A stretch of 64,000 nt of DNA from Haematobia irritans. Lineage: Eukaryota > Arthropoda > Insecta > Diptera > Muscidae. Positions 11,944 through 24,122 of this stretch are shown in pieces. Positions within the stretch are counted from its first letter, which is position 1, and each line of letters begins with the position of its first letter. The position numbers and the translations under genes are program-made. The notes under the pieces were generated by a model, which ran no database searches, was not told the DNA's origin, and saw only the letters and a program-made list of their open reading frames with translations. The stretch spans positions 33,992,671-34,056,670 of the forward strand of contig NC_134399.1 in NCBI RefSeq assembly GCF_050003625.1. The letters are read 5' to 3'.

Positions 11944-12394
11944 CCTTAGAAATAACATTCTTACAAAAATTTTTTATAGAAATAAAATTTTGACAAAATT
12001 TTCTATAGAAATAAAATTTTGACATAATTTTCTATAGAAATAAAATGTTGACAAAATTTTTCTATAGAAATAAAATTTTGACATTATTTTCTATAAAATA
12101 AAATTTTAACAAAAGGTTTTACGAATGTAGAAATAAAATTTTCTACATAAAAAATTAACAAATTTTTCTATAGAAAAAAATGTTGAATAAGTTTTCTATA
12201 AAAAAATGTTTTGTCTATAGTAATGAAATTTTGAAAAAAAATTTAAAGCAATAAAGTATTGTCAAAAAAATAAAATTTTGACATAATATTGTATAGAATT
12301 AAATTTTTATGCCAAATTTTCAATAGAAATAAAATGTTAACAAAATTTTCTATAGAAAAAATTTTGAGAACATTTTCTATAGAAATAAAATTTA
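11944..12394. repeat. 29-bp AT-rich minisatellite, diverged
   Basis: Imperfect repeats of ATTTTCTATAGAAATAAAA with GAC between units. They lie between the SINE and the next family A head and probably derive from a truncated family A element. Confidence 0.75.
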
Positions 12395-12609
12395 AACAAG
12401 TCCGGCCAGGCCGAATCTTATGTACCCTCCACCATGGATTGCGTAGGAAATTCTACTAAAGGCTGTCATCCACAATCGAATTACTTGGGTTGCGATAACA
12501 CTTGCCGATGGCAAGGTATCGTAAAACTTTTTAACACTGTCTTCTGAATTGTAAGTTAGCCCATACGGGGTATATATTAAACAAAAAAAGGCCGATTAAA
12601 TACGTATAT

Positions 12610-13240
12610 AATCTAGTTTGACAAAATTTTCTATAGAAATAAAATTTTGACAAAATTTACTATAGAAATGAAACCTTGACAAAATTTTCTATAGAAATAA
12701 AATTTTGACAAAATTTTCTATAGAAATAAAAATTTGACAAAATTTTCTATAGAAATAAAAACTTGACAAAATTTTCTATAGAAATAAAATATTGACAAAA
12801 TTTTCTATGGAAGTAAAATGTTGACAAAATTTTCTATAGCAATACAATTTTGACAAAAATTTCTATAGAAATAAAATGTTGACAAAATTTTGTATAGAAA
12901 TAAATTTTTTACAAAATTTTCTATAGAAATAAAATTTTGACAAACATTTCTATAGAAATAAACTTTTGACAAAACTTTCTATAGAAATGAAATTTTGACA
13001 AAACTTTCTATAGTAATACAATTTGACAAAATTTTCTATGGAAATAAAGTTTTGGTAGATTACAAAATTTTCTATAGAAATAAAATTTTGACAAAATTTT
13101 CTATGGAAATAAAATTTTAACAAACATTTGTATAGAAATAAACTTTTGACAAAACTTTCTATAGAAATGAAATTTTGACAAAACTTTCTATAGTAATAAA
13201 ATTTGACAAAATTTTCTATGGAAATAAAGTTTTGGTAGAT
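12610..13240 (+). repeat. 29-bp minisatellite of the family A element
   Basis: Unit GACAAAATTTTCTATAG plus AAATAAAATTTT, 29 bases, repeated about 20 times with point changes and a partial internal duplication (12890-13020 resembles 13070-13200). Confidence 0.9.
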
Positions 13241-13449
13241 TATTTTTGGCGATATGGACCAATTTTTGTGTAATAAGTCATCGGCTATATATAACTAAAG
13301 ACCGATATGGACCAATTTTTACATGGCTGTTAGAGGCCATATATTGACAAAATGTACCAAATTTCAACCGTATCGGATGACTTTTGCTCCTCCAAGAGGA
13401 GCAACCGTATCGGACGTAAAATCTGGGAACTATATATAATTATGGACCG

Positions 13450-14480
13450 ATATGGACCAATTTTTGCATGGTTGTTAGACACCATATACTAACACCATGT
13501 ACCAAATTTCAACTGGATCGGATGAATTTTGCTCTTCCAAGAGGCTCCGGAGGTCAAATCTGGGGATCGGTTTATATGGGGGCTATATATAATTATGGAC
13601 CGATATGGACCAATTTTTGCATGGTTATTAGAGGCCGTAAACTAACATCAGGTACCAAATTTCAACCGGATTGGATGAATTTTGCCCCTCCAAGAGGCTC
13701 CGGAGGTCAAATCTGGGGATCGGTTTATATGGGGGCTATATATAATTATGGACCGATATGGACCAATTTTTGCATGGTTGTTAAAAACCGTATACTAAGA
13801 CCACGTACTAAATTTCAACCGGATCGGATGAATTGTGCTCCTCCAAGAGGCTCTGGTGGTCAAATCTGGGGATCGGTTTATATGGGAGCTATATATAATT
13901 ATGGACCGATATGGACCAATTTTTGCATGGTTGTTAGAGGCCGTATACTAACATCAGGTACCAAATTTCAACCGGATCGGATGAATTTTGCTCCTCCAAG
14001 AGGCTCCGGTGGTCAAATCTGGGGATCGGTTTATATGGGAGCTATATGGACCAATTTTTGCATGGTTGTTAGGGGCCGTATACTAACATCAGGTACCACA
14101 TTTCAACCAGATCGGATGAATTTTGCCCCTCCAAAAGTCTACGGAGGACAAATCTGGGGATCGGTTTATATGGGGGCTATATATAATTATGGACCGATAT
14201 GGACCAATTTTTGCATGGTTGTTAGAGACCATATACTTACATCAGGTACCAAATTTCAATCGGATCGGATGAATTTAGCCCCTCTAAGAGGCTCCGGAGG
14301 TCAAATCTGGTGATCGGTTTATATGGTGGCTATATATAATTATGGACCGATATGGACCAATTTTTGCATGGTTGGTAGAGACCGTATACTAAGACCACGT
14401 ACCAAATTTCAACCGGATCGGATGAATTTTGCTGCTCCGGGAGGCTCCCCAAGCCAAATTTGGGGATCGGTTTATATGGG
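13450..14480 (+). repeat. Family A array, 153-bp units
   Basis: About seven units with boxes ATATGGGGGCTATATATAAT, GGACCGATATGGACC, CATGGTTGTTAGAG, ACCAAATTTCAACC, GGATCGGATGAATTT and GGCTCCGGAGG. The ATGGGG cores at 13576 and 13729 are exactly 153 apart. One unit near 14040 is shortened (GGAGCTATATGGACC). The 281-residue plus-strand frame here is an accident of the 51-codon period. Confidence 0.9.
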
Positions 14481-14607
14481 GGCTATACGTAAACGTGGTC
14501 CGATATGGCCCATTTTCAATACCATCCGACCTACATCAATAACAACTACTTGTGCCAAGTTTCAAGTCGATAGCTTGTTTCGTTCGGAAGTTAGCGTGAT
14601 TTCCACA

Positions 14608-14663
14608 GACGGACGGACAGCCGGACAGACGGACAGACGGACGGACGGACGGACGGACGGACA
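14608..14663 (+). repeat. GACG/GACA microsatellite in a HINE tail
   Basis: Tetranucleotide run ACGGACGGACAGCCGGACAG... between the GTGATTTCCACAG and CATGCTTAGATCGAC boxes. A microsatellite of this type at this position is a hallmark of DINE-1-like tails. Confidence 0.9.
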
Positions 14664-14797
14664 TGCTTAGATCGACTCAGAATTTCACCACGACCCAGAA
14701 TATATATACTTTATGGGGTCTTAGAGCAATATTTCGATGTGTTACAAACGGAATGACAAAGTTAATATACCCCCATCCTATGGTGGAGGGTATAAAA

Positions 14798-17190
14798 AAA
14801 TTCTATAGAACTAAAATTTAAAAAAAAAAATAAATATTGCCAACTTTGATAAAATTTTGATAAAATTTTCAAAGCAATCAAATTTTGACAAAATTTTCTA
14901 TTGAAATAAAATTTTGACGAAATTTTTTAAGAAATACAATTTTTGATAGAAATAAAAAAAATCTAAGAAATAAAATTTTGAGAAAATTTTTCTATAAAAT
15001 TTTCTATACAAAAACATTATTCTATAATAAAAAAATTGACCAAATTGTCTATAGAAATAAAATTTTGACAAAATTTTCTATAGTTTTGACAAAATTTTCT
15101 ATAGAAATTAAATTTTAACAAAATTATCTATAGAAATAAAAACTAGACAAAAATTTTTTACAGAAATAAAATTTTGTCCAATTTTTCTATAGAAATGAAA
15201 TTTTGACAAAATTTTCAAAAGAAATGAAATTTGGACAAAATTTTCAAAGCAATTAAGTGTTGACAAAATTTTCGAAACAATCAAATTTTGATAACATTTT
15301 CTATAGAACTAAAATTGTTGCAAAATGTTCCTATAGGAACAAAATGTTGACAAAACTTTCAAAGCAATCAATAAAATTGTGACATAATTTTTTATAGAAA
15401 TAAATCTTTGCAAAATTTTCAATAGAAATAAAATGATGTCAAAGTTTTCTATAGAAAAAAAAATTGACAAAATTTTCTATAAAATTAAATTTTGAGAAAA
15501 TTTTTGGTAGCAATAAAATTTTGAGAAAAATTTTCTATAGAAATAAAATTTTGAGAAAATTTTCTATAGAAATAAAATTTTGAGAAAATTTTCTATAGAA
15601 ATAAAATTAAAAAAAAATTCTATACAAATAAAATTTTGATAAATTTTACTATAGAGATAATTTTTTTTGTATAGAAATACAATTTCGAAAAAGTTTTCTA
15701 TAGGAATAAAATTTAGACAAAATTTCCTATAGAAATAACATTTTTACATAATTTCTATAGAAATATAGAGATAAAGTTTTTCTATTTTTGACAAAATTTT
15801 CAAAGCAATCAAATTTTGATAAAATTTTCTATTGAAACAAAATTTTGGCATAATTTTCTATTCAAATACAAATTTGACGAAATTTTTTAAGAAATAAAAT
15901 TTTCGATAGAAATGAAAAAAAAAATACTAAGAAATAAAATTTTGACAACATTTTCTATAGAAATAAAATTTGAACAACATTTTCTACAGAAATAAATTTT
16001 TGACATAATTTTCTATAGAAATAAAATTTTGCCAAATTTTCAATTGAAATAAAATGTTGACAAATTTTTCTATAGAAAAGAAATTTTGACAAAATTTTCT
16101 ATAAATAATTTTGAGAAAATTTTCTATAGAAATAAAATATTGAGAAAATTTTCTATAGAAATAAAAAACAACAACAATGCTTAAAGAACAAAACCAACAA
16201 TAACAAAACAAAACGAATGGAAAAAGAAGAGGAAGCACGCTCAAAATAAACCCAGCCAACTGCACTCAAATCGATGATTTGACAGTGGCATAGGAAAAGA
16301 GATATGTTTGTTTCGAATTTATTTCGGCATAAGCCGGCTATCATACAAAACCTTTTTTCGGAAGGTTCAAGTGGGGTTCATTGTTGGGTTTAACGAGCTG
16401 CCTGAATTTATTCTGATAATTGGTTGATAGTTGCTGCAAGTAGAGGATGCTGATGAGGAATGTGGTAATTCCGAAACGTGCGTCCATCCAACCATCTTGC
16501 GTCTATAGGGCTTTGCCCAAATAAATTTGACAAACATTATTTTCCTCTGTTGGTTAAGCTACACTTGTAGTAGTCAATGTATGGTTTTAAGCTGAAATAA
16601 AAAAAAAAATAAAATAAAAAAAGAAATAAAATTTTGAGAAAATTTTCTATAGAAATAAAATTTTCTATAGAAATAAAATTTAAAAACAATTTCTGTATAA
16701 ATAAAACTTTGATAAAATTTTCTATAGAAATAAAATTTTGAGATAATTTTCTAAGCAATCAAATTTTGACAAAATTTTCTATAGAAACAAAATTTTGGCA
16801 TAATTTTCTACTGAAATAAAATTTTGACGAAATTTTTTAAGAAATAAAATTTTAACACAATTTTCTATAGAATAAAATTTTAACAAAATTTAAAATTTTA
16901 ACAAAATTTTCTATAGAATAAAATTTTAACAAAATTTTCTATAGAATAAAATTTTGACAAAATTTTCAATAGAATTAAAATTGTGAGATAATTTTTTATA
17001 GAAACAAAATTTCGAAAAAATTTTCTATAGAAATAAAATTTTTACACAACTTTCTATAGATATAAAATTTCTACAACATTTTCACTTTTAAAAAACAAAT
17101 TTGTCAAATTTATTTGATATTTTTTTAATTTGGTAAAGTTTTCTTCAAATTTTGGTAGAGTAGTTTTGACACGAGTGGCAACCGTGAATA
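14798..17190 (+). repeat. 2.3-kb diverged 29-bp minisatellite, truncated family A body
   Basis: Starts directly after the end hairpin of the element at 12395 and consists of AAATTTTCTATAGAAATAAAATTTTG-type units with many point changes, GAG in place of GAC in several, and indels. It ends at the family A junction box (GGTAGAGTAG...CGAGTGGCAACCGTG, 17150-17185), but no array or tail follows. A retroelement-like insert splits it at 16167-16622. Confidence 0.8.
16167..16622 (+). mobile_element. Probable truncated retroelement with A-rich tail
   Basis: A 456-base insert of different composition inside the minisatellite. It starts AACAACAACAATGCTTAAAG, holds GAGGAATGTGGTAATTCCG (a small hairpin) and GGGCTTTGCCCAAATAAA, and ends in an A-rich AAATAAAATAAA tail. 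GAAATAAAA at 16158-16166 and again at 16623-16631 could be a 9-base target duplication, though that word is also part of the surrounding repeat. A non-LTR 3' end or a SINE is most likely; I cannot assign a family. Confidence 0.5.
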
Positions 17191-18440
17191 CAGCACGGTT
17201 ATACTGGTAATGAGTTGGTGATTTTCTCTACTTTTAGCTCAATTTTTCTTCTATGAGAATTTCATAAATGGTAGCTAAAAATTCAAAAATGTAAGTCAAT
17301 TGTCAATGTTTTAATAACGCGTTATGGATCTCAAAAAATAGAAAAAAAAATTAGTTTAATTTTTGCAAGAGATGGATCAGATTTCTACTTTTATTTTTTC
17401 CTATGAAATGTACTGAATGACTACAATTTCTTTTTTTGCTTTTTAAATAAAATTTAGACATAAAAATTATAAAAAATACCTTTGAAATAATTTGATTTTT
17501 TGCATTGCTATAGCAAAAAGAAAACCAAGAACAAAATCCGTGGTATTTAAAAGAACCTTTAGACGCCCACTCCCTTTATTTCTGGCATACAAACGTTCGT
17601 TGCTCTCTAGCCATTCAGAGGATCAACAATAGGCGAAATTATCTTTTTTAGCAATGATTTCATCAGCATTCGCATTTTCGTTTAGTACATCAACACGACG
17701 TGGTGCTGCAAATGGAATTAACATAATTCCTCTTTGCCTGATGCACAAAATAACCATTCATCACTCATACTAAGGATTCTCTTTCCCCATCCCCCGGACC
17801 AATGTTTTTGCAAAGGTTTGCGCTGCTAACTGTAGAAATAAATCCTTTTGCCTCACACGAAAACGAAATGAAAAAAAGCAGAAACTGAAAAATGTTTGTT
17901 AGGACGACAAAAAAAGAGGATAATGTGTTTTTGTCACCATTTTGTTGAATAAATCTCTAGAGATTCATAAGGACCATGTATTATGATTACACGTGTGTAT
18001 GTGTGCGTGTGTGTGGGTTTGTGTGAGAACAAGGACTTCTTGTTTTCTGCAGCACTCATTTCCATTTGCATTTGTTTCTTCCTAATGCAAATTATGATGA
18101 AATGTAATCATAAGCACCTCGCTATTATGGAAATAAGGTACTCCTAAGGGGGTGCTCCAAGGGAAGCCACAAATGGATGGGGTTGGGGGAACCAGAATTG
18201 AGATTAAGAAAAATAAGGTTGTATATAATGCGTATTAAAACGGCTGGTTTGCTATTCTATGACCCCTATCTTTGGTGGATTGGGTATAGGCGAACCTCGC
18301 CCCCTTCTCAACTATTCGAATGCACGAATATCCTTGTTGATGTGTCTTGTCTGCTATGGAAGATTTCTATTCTTTATTATGATGTTGCACTTTAATCGTA
18401 TTTCCATTTCCATTTCATATGAATCTCAAACCAATACTAC
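17191..18440. other. Unique-looking DNA, no gene supported
   Basis: About 1.25 kb without repeat-family boxes. It holds a GT-rich microsatellite (about 17988-18027, TGTGTATGTGTGCGTGTGTG). Short overlapping frames at 18177-18501 have no recognised domain. Confidence 0.45.
17988..18027 (+). repeat. GT-rich microsatellite
   Basis: Imperfect (TG)n: TGTGTATGTGTGCGTGTGTG followed by GGTTTGTGTGAG. Confidence 0.8.
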
Positions 18441-18443
18441 ACG

Positions 18444-18640
18444 CAGAGAAATAAATATATATGGCCGAAATTTCGGCCAAACCGATAGCAAGGTATCTTA
18501 AAACTTCTGAACATGGTCTTCTGAATTGTAACTTAGCCCCTATGGAGTCTATGTTAAAAAGGCAGAATAAATCCCACTAAAACTATTTTTGTTCTCGATC
18601 GGTTCATATATAACATACATGGTACACACAAAAGGAGTCA
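18444..18640 (+). mobile_element. Decayed HINE head
   Basis: ATATATGGCCGAAATTTCGG (an inverted GGCCGAAATTTCGGCC core) leads into GATAGCAAGGTATCTTAAAA, CTTCTGAATTGTAA and TTAGCCCCTATGGAGT, which match family A head boxes with a large internal deletion. The left flank TACACGCAGAGAAATAAA resembles a TA-MITE end. Confidence 0.6.
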
Positions 18641-18720
18641 TTTGTCAAACTGATGCTAAAATTAATTTATGTTTAATTTGAATTATTATTTTAATTTGTT
18701 TTTTTTTCTTTTCATTTCTT

Positions 18721-20977
18721 TTTATACCCTCCATCATAGGATGGGGGTATATTAACTTTGTCATTCCGTTTGTAACACATCGAAATATTGCTCTAAGACC
18801 CCATAAAGTATATATATTCTGGGTCGTGGTGAAATTCTGAGTCGATCTAAGCATGTCCGTCCGTCCGTCCGTCTGTTGAAATCACGCTAACTTCCGAACG
18901 AAACAAGCTATCGACTTGAAACTTGGCACAAATAGTTGTTATCGATGTAGGTGGGATGGTATTGAAAATGGGCCATATCGGTCCACTTTTACGTATAGCC
19001 CCCATATAAAGGGACCCTCAGATTTGATTTTTGGAGCCTCTAACAGAAGCATATTTCATCCGATCCGGCTGAAATTTGGTATATGGTGTTGGTATATGGT
19101 CTCTAAAAACCATGCAAAAATTGGTCCACATCGGTCCATAATTATATATAGCCCCCATATAAACCGATCTCCAGATTTGGCATGCGGAGCCTAAAAGAGA
19201 AGCAAGTTTCATCCGATCCGGCTGAAATTTGGTACATGGTGTTGATATATGGTCTCTAACAACCATGCAAAAATTGGTTCACATCGGTCCATAATTATAT
19301 ATAGCCCCCATATAAACCGATCCCCAAATTTGGCTTGCGGAGCCTCAAAGAGAAGAAAATTTCATCCGATCCGGCTGAAATTTGGTACATGATGTTGGTA
19401 TATGGTCTCTAACATCCATGCAAAAATTGGTCCATATCGGTTTATAATTATATATAGCCCCCATATAAACCGATCCCCAGATTTGGCTTGTGGAGACTCT
19501 AAGAGAAGCATATTTCATCCGATCCGGCTGAAATTTGGTACATGGTGTTGGTATATGGTCTCTAACAATCATGCAAAAATTGGTCCACATCGGTCCATAA
19601 TTATACATAGACCCCATATAAACCGATCTCCAGATTTGGCTTGCGAAGCCTCAAAGGGGAGCAAATTGCATCCGATCCGGCTGAAATTTGGTACATGGTA
19701 TTGGTATATGGTCTCTAACAACCGTGCAAAAATTGGTCCACATCGGTCCATAATTATATATGGCGCCCATATAAACCGATCCCCAGATTTGGGTTGCGGA
19801 GCCTCAAAGAAAAGCAAATTTCATCCGATCCGCCTGAAATTTGTTACATGATATTGGTATATGGTCTCTAACAATCATGCAAAAATTGGTCCACATCGGT
19901 TCATAATTATATATAGCCCCCATATAAACCGATCCCCAGATTTGGCTTGCGAAGTCTCCAAGAGAAGCAAATTTCATCCAATCCGGTTGTAATTTGGAAC
20001 ATGGTGTTAGTATATGATATTTAACAACCGTGCCAGAATTGGTCCATATCGGTCCATAATTATATATAGCCATATAAAACATTCTCCAGATTTGACCTCC
20101 GGAGCCTCTTGGAGGAGCAAAATTCATCCGATACGGTTCAAATTAGGCACGTGGTGTTAGTATGGTCGCTAACAACAATACCAAAATTGGTCCATATCGG
20201 TTCATAATCATGGTTGCCACTAGAGCCAAAAATAATCTACCAAAATTTTATTTCTATAGAAAATTTTGTCAAAATTTTATTTCTATAGAAAATTTTGTCA
20301 AAATTTTATTTCTATAGAAAATTTTGTCAAAATTTTATTTCTAGAGAAAGTTTTATTAAAATTTTATTCGGTTCATAATAAAATTTTCATCGTTGTCAAA
20401 ATTTTATTTCTATAGAAAATTTTGTCAAAATTTTATTTCTATAGAAAATTTTGTTCAAATTTTATTCGGTTCATAATCATGGTTGCCACTCGAGCCAAAG
20501 ATAATCTACCAAGATTTTATTTCTATAGAAAATTTTGTGAAAAGTTTATTTCTATAGAAAATTTTGTTAAAATTTTATTTCTGTAGAAATTTTCGTCAAA
20601 ATTTTCTTCCTATAGAAAATGTTGTCAAAATTTTTATTTCTATAGAAAATTTTGTGAAAATTTTATTTATATAGAAAATTTTGTTAAAATTTTATTTCTG
20701 TAGAAAGTTTTGTCAAAATTTTATGTCTACTTTGTCAAACTGAATTATATACGTATTGGATCGATCTTTTTTGATTTAATATATACCACGTATGGACTTA
20801 CATACAATTTAGAAGATGGTGTTAGGAGGTTTTAAGATACCTTGCCATCGGCAAGCGTTACCGCAACTTAAGTAATTCGATTGTGGATGGCAGTGTTTAG
20901 ATGAAGTTTCTACGCAATCCATGATGGAGGGTACATAAGCTTCGGCCTGGCCGAACTTACGGCCGTATATACTTGTT
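18721..20977 (-). mobile_element. Family A HINE, complete
   Basis: On the minus strand: head (20977 down to about 20745), 29-bp minisatellite (about 20740-20220, with the GCCACT.GAGCCAAA junction box present twice, at about 20215 and 20480), an array of about eight 153-bp units, a tail with a GACG microsatellite, and the end hairpin at 18721-18750. The head sequence (TCATGGATTGCG, CACTGCCATCC) groups it with the element at 33171 and those at 48982 and 61103. Confidence 0.88.
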
Positions 20978-21462
20978 TTTTTTTAGAAATTGTACCCAGC
21001 AAAGTTTAGCTAAAGATCAGCGAATGGCTGGTGTATCTCAGGCGCAATCAGTAAGAGAAGAACAGATTCCCTTAATGTCATGCTGCATATATTGTCTTTA
21101 GACATATTGACCCAACAGTTAGTTGCAAAAATGGCTGTGGTAGGAAAAAAGGCTTGGTCAAAGTTCGGTCCTCAAAATAATGTCCAAATATGCCAAACTT
21201 AGTGGATTACACTCTGACGAAACCGCTTTTCGAAAAACAAAGTTTGAAACTCAAATTCCAACAGTGAGGCGTGGTTCACAAAGACCCCAGGGAATAAACG
21301 GTACATAGATTTCTGACACTTCGGTAGATATAATACGTAAAATAGCGCTTTTTTCGTAAGGTCATTTGATCACAATTCAAGAACCAAGTTCTTAGAACAA
21401 AATTATATAGCTCTTGAAGTCCTAAAAATTATTTTTTTTCGACATGCTACTAGTACAAGTAA
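20978..21462. other. Unique-looking DNA, no gene seen
   Basis: About 480 bases between two HINEs, with a complex composition (for example GAGGCGTGGTTCACAAAGAC) but only stop-rich frames. It may be a fragment of an unrecognised transposon. Confidence 0.4.
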
Positions 21463-21665
21463 AACAAGTATATACGGCCATAAGTTCGGCCAGACCGAAG
21501 CTTATGTACCCTCCACCATGGATTGCGTAGAAACTTCTACTGAAGACTGTCATCCACAATCGAATTACTTGGGTTGCGGTAACACTTGCCGATGGCAAGG
21601 TATCTTAAAACTTCCTAACACCGTAATATATACCACATAGTCCATATGTGATATATATTAAACTA
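21463..21665 (+). mobile_element. Family A head, first of two in tandem
   Basis: AACAAGTATATACGGCCATAAG through TTCCTAACACCGTAATATAT and ATATATTAAACTA, where the head of the next element begins. The junction falls at the same place as the nested insertion at 31127/31128. The rest of this element is not found beyond the inner tail at 23914. Confidence 0.85.
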
Positions 21666-23099
21666 AACAAGTATATACGGCCGTAAGTTCGGCCAGGCCG
21701 AATCTTATGTACCCTCCACCATGGATTGCGTAGAAACTTCTACGAAAGACTGTCATCCACAATCGAATTACTTGGGTTGTGGTATCTTAAAACTTCTTAA
21801 CATCGTTTTCTAAATTGTGAGTTAGTACATACGTGGTATATATTAGACAAAAAAGTTATGTATAGTTAAGTCTGCAAATAATTACGAATCGATATTGACT
21901 TTTTGCACGGTACGTAGAGAGCCAGAATTGAAATATGGGGGTCGCTTATATGGGGGCTATATACAATTATGAACTTGATATGGACCAATTTTTGTGTGAT
22001 TGGAAATCGATTTATCTGAGTGATATATATAACTATAGACCGATATGGACCTAGTTAGGCATGGTTGTTAACGACCATATACTAGCACAATGTACCAAAT
22101 TTCAACTCACTCGGATGATTTGGCTTGGTACATAGGCTCCTCCAAGAGGCTCCAAAACCAAATCTCGGGATCGGTTTATATGGGGCTATATATGATTATA
22201 GACAGATATGGAAATCTTTTGGCATGGTTGTTAAATATCATATACTATCCCCACGTACGTTTCAAGCAGATCGGATGAATTTTGCTCCTCAAAAAGGCAC
22301 CGGAGGTCAAATCTGGGGATCGGTTTATATGGGAACTATATATAATTATGGACTGATAGTAACCAATTCTTGCATGGTTGTTGGATACCATATACTAATA
22401 TCAAGTACCAAATTTCAACCGAATGGGAAGAATTTTGCTCTTCCAACGGGCTCTGGAGGTCAAATCTGGGGATCGGTTTATATGGGGCCTATATTTAATT
22501 ATCGGCCGATACCGATCAATTTTTGCATGGGAGTTTGAGGCCATATATTAACACCACGTACCAAATTTCAACTGAATCAGACGAATTTTGGTCTTCCAAG
22601 AAGCTCCGGAGGTCAAACCTGGTGATCCGTTTATATGAGGGCTATATATAATTATAGACCGATGTGGACCAATTTTTGCATGGATGTTAGAGACCATATA
22701 CTAACACCATGTACCAAATTTCAGCCGGATCGGATGAAATTTGCTTCTCTTAGAGGCCTCGCAAGCCAAATCGGGGGATCGGTTTATATGGGGGTTATAT
22801 ATAATTATAGACTGATATGGACCAATTCCTGCATGGTTGTTAGGGACCATATGCTAACACCACGTACCAAATTTCTACCGAATCGGATGAAGTTTGCTCT
22901 TCCACGATGCTCCGGAGGTCAAATCTGGGCATCGGTTTATATGGGGGCTATATATAATTATAGACCGATTTCGAATCGGTTGAATTTTGCTCTTTCACGA
23001 GGCTCCGGAGGTCAAATCTGGAGATCGGTTTATATGGGGACTATATATAATTACGGACCGTATATGGACCAATTTTTGGTAGATAGCGGCCATATACTA

Positions 23100-23380
23100 G
23101 GTTAGGTTAGGTTAGGTGGCAGCCCGATGATACCACATTGGTGAAATTCTCTCTTATCACTGAGTGCTGCCCGATTCCATGCTAAGCTCAATGACAAGGA
23201 ACCTCCTTTTTATATCCGAGTCCGAACGGCGTCACATTGCAGTGAAACCACTTAGAAGCCCACAGAAATTTCACCAGCATTACTGAGGTGAGATAAACTT
23301 TTTTGGTGTTCGGTCGAAGCAGGAATCGAACCCACGACCTTGTGTATGCATGGCGGGCATGCTAACCATTGCACCACGGT
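23100..23380 (-). mobile_element. tRNA-derived SINE, intact promoter boxes and target duplication
   Basis: A 281-base insert in a 153-bp unit, flanked by a perfect 12-base duplication GGCCATATACTA (23088-23099 and 23381-23392). On the minus strand it starts with a tRNA-like region (about 23383-23312) with an A box like TGGTGCAATGG and a B box GGGTTCGATTCCTG, and ends in (CCTAA)n, that is GGTTAGGTTAGGTTAGG on the plus strand. The first GGC of the duplication may also belong to the SINE. Confidence 0.88.
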
Positions 23381-23383
23381 GGC
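23312..23383 (-). promoter_or_regulatory. Internal pol III promoter (A and B boxes) of the SINE
   Basis: The minus strand reads GCCACCGTGGTGCAATGG...GGGTTCGATTCCTGCTTCG. The A box lies at about 23361-23376 and the B box at about 23320-23333. The T-arm is well formed and the anticodon arm is weak (CCTTG/CAAGG around a CATACA-type loop, one base altered here), so this is a tRNA-like promoter rather than a tRNA gene. Confidence 0.75.
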
Positions 23384-24122
23384 CATATACTAACACCACG
23401 TTCCAAATTTCAGCCGGATCGGATGAAATTTGCTTCTCTGTGAGGCTCCACAAGCCAAATCTGGAGATCGGTTTATATTGGGCTATATATAATTATGGAC
23501 CGATATAGACCAATTTTTGCATGGTTATTAAAGACCATATACCAATACCATGTACCAAATTTCAGCCATGTTGGATGAAATATGCATCTCTTAGAGGCTC
23601 CGCAAGCCAAATCTGGGGGTCCGTTTATTTATATGGGGGCTATACGTAAAAGTGGACCGATATGGCCCATTTGCAGTACCATCTGACCCACGTCAATAAT
23701 AACCATTTGTGCCAAGTTTGAAGTCGATAGCTTGATTCGTTCGGAAGGTAGCGTGATTTCAACAGACGGGCGGACGGACGGACATGCTTAGATCGACTCA
23801 GAATTTCAATACGACCCAGAATATATGTACTTTATGGGGTCTTAGAGCAATATTTCGATGTATTACAAACGGAATGACAAAGTTAATCTCCTCCATTCTA
23901 TGGTGGAGGGTATACAAATAATTAAAATAAGAAAAATTTTCTCAACTTTGGCAAAACTGAACATACATCAACTAATTTGCATCAACTACAAAAAATCCAT
24001 TGGCTATAAAAAAATTTCGTAGACTTTTTTCTGAAGGACTACTTCTTAATAATATGTCTCAATAAAAATCCGCATGGTCTACAATGATAACAAGTAAAAT
24101 ATTTTATGGGTAAATGGAACTA

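Larger units (their letters stand above)
12395..14797 (+). mobile_element. Family A HINE, near complete
   Basis: The head starts AACAAGTCCGGCCAGGCC (the TATATACGGCCGTAAGT part is deleted). A 29-bp minisatellite (12610-13240) and the box TTTTGGTAGATTATTTTTGG follow, then 153-bp units (about 13245-14480), a tail with AACTTCCGAAC-like and AGATCGACTCAG boxes, a GACG microsatellite, and the end hairpin CATCCTATGGTGGAGGGTAT. The head box TACCCTCCACCATGGAT matches the reverse complement of the tail hairpin, a sub-terminal inverted repeat. This order agrees with DINE-1/HINE elements of flies. Confidence 0.88.
21666..23914 (+). mobile_element. Family A HINE without minisatellite, complete
   Basis: Head with the variant GAAACTTCTACGAAAGAC, then directly the TATGGGGGTCGCTTATATGG box and about seven 153-bp units, a SINE inserted at 23100-23380, further units, a tail with GGCGGACGGACGGACATGC, and the end hairpin CATTCTATGGTGGAGGGTAT. 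Together with 21463-21665 it forms a double-headed unit. Confidence 0.87.

Noticed and set aside
23100..23116. Telomere repeat tract or internal telomere remnant
   Set aside because: Only three to four TTAGG units, always joined to the SINE body, and higher flies lack this telomere type.
23312..23383. Functional tRNA gene on the minus strand
   Set aside because: It is part of a 281-base SINE with target duplication; the anticodon arm is irregular.
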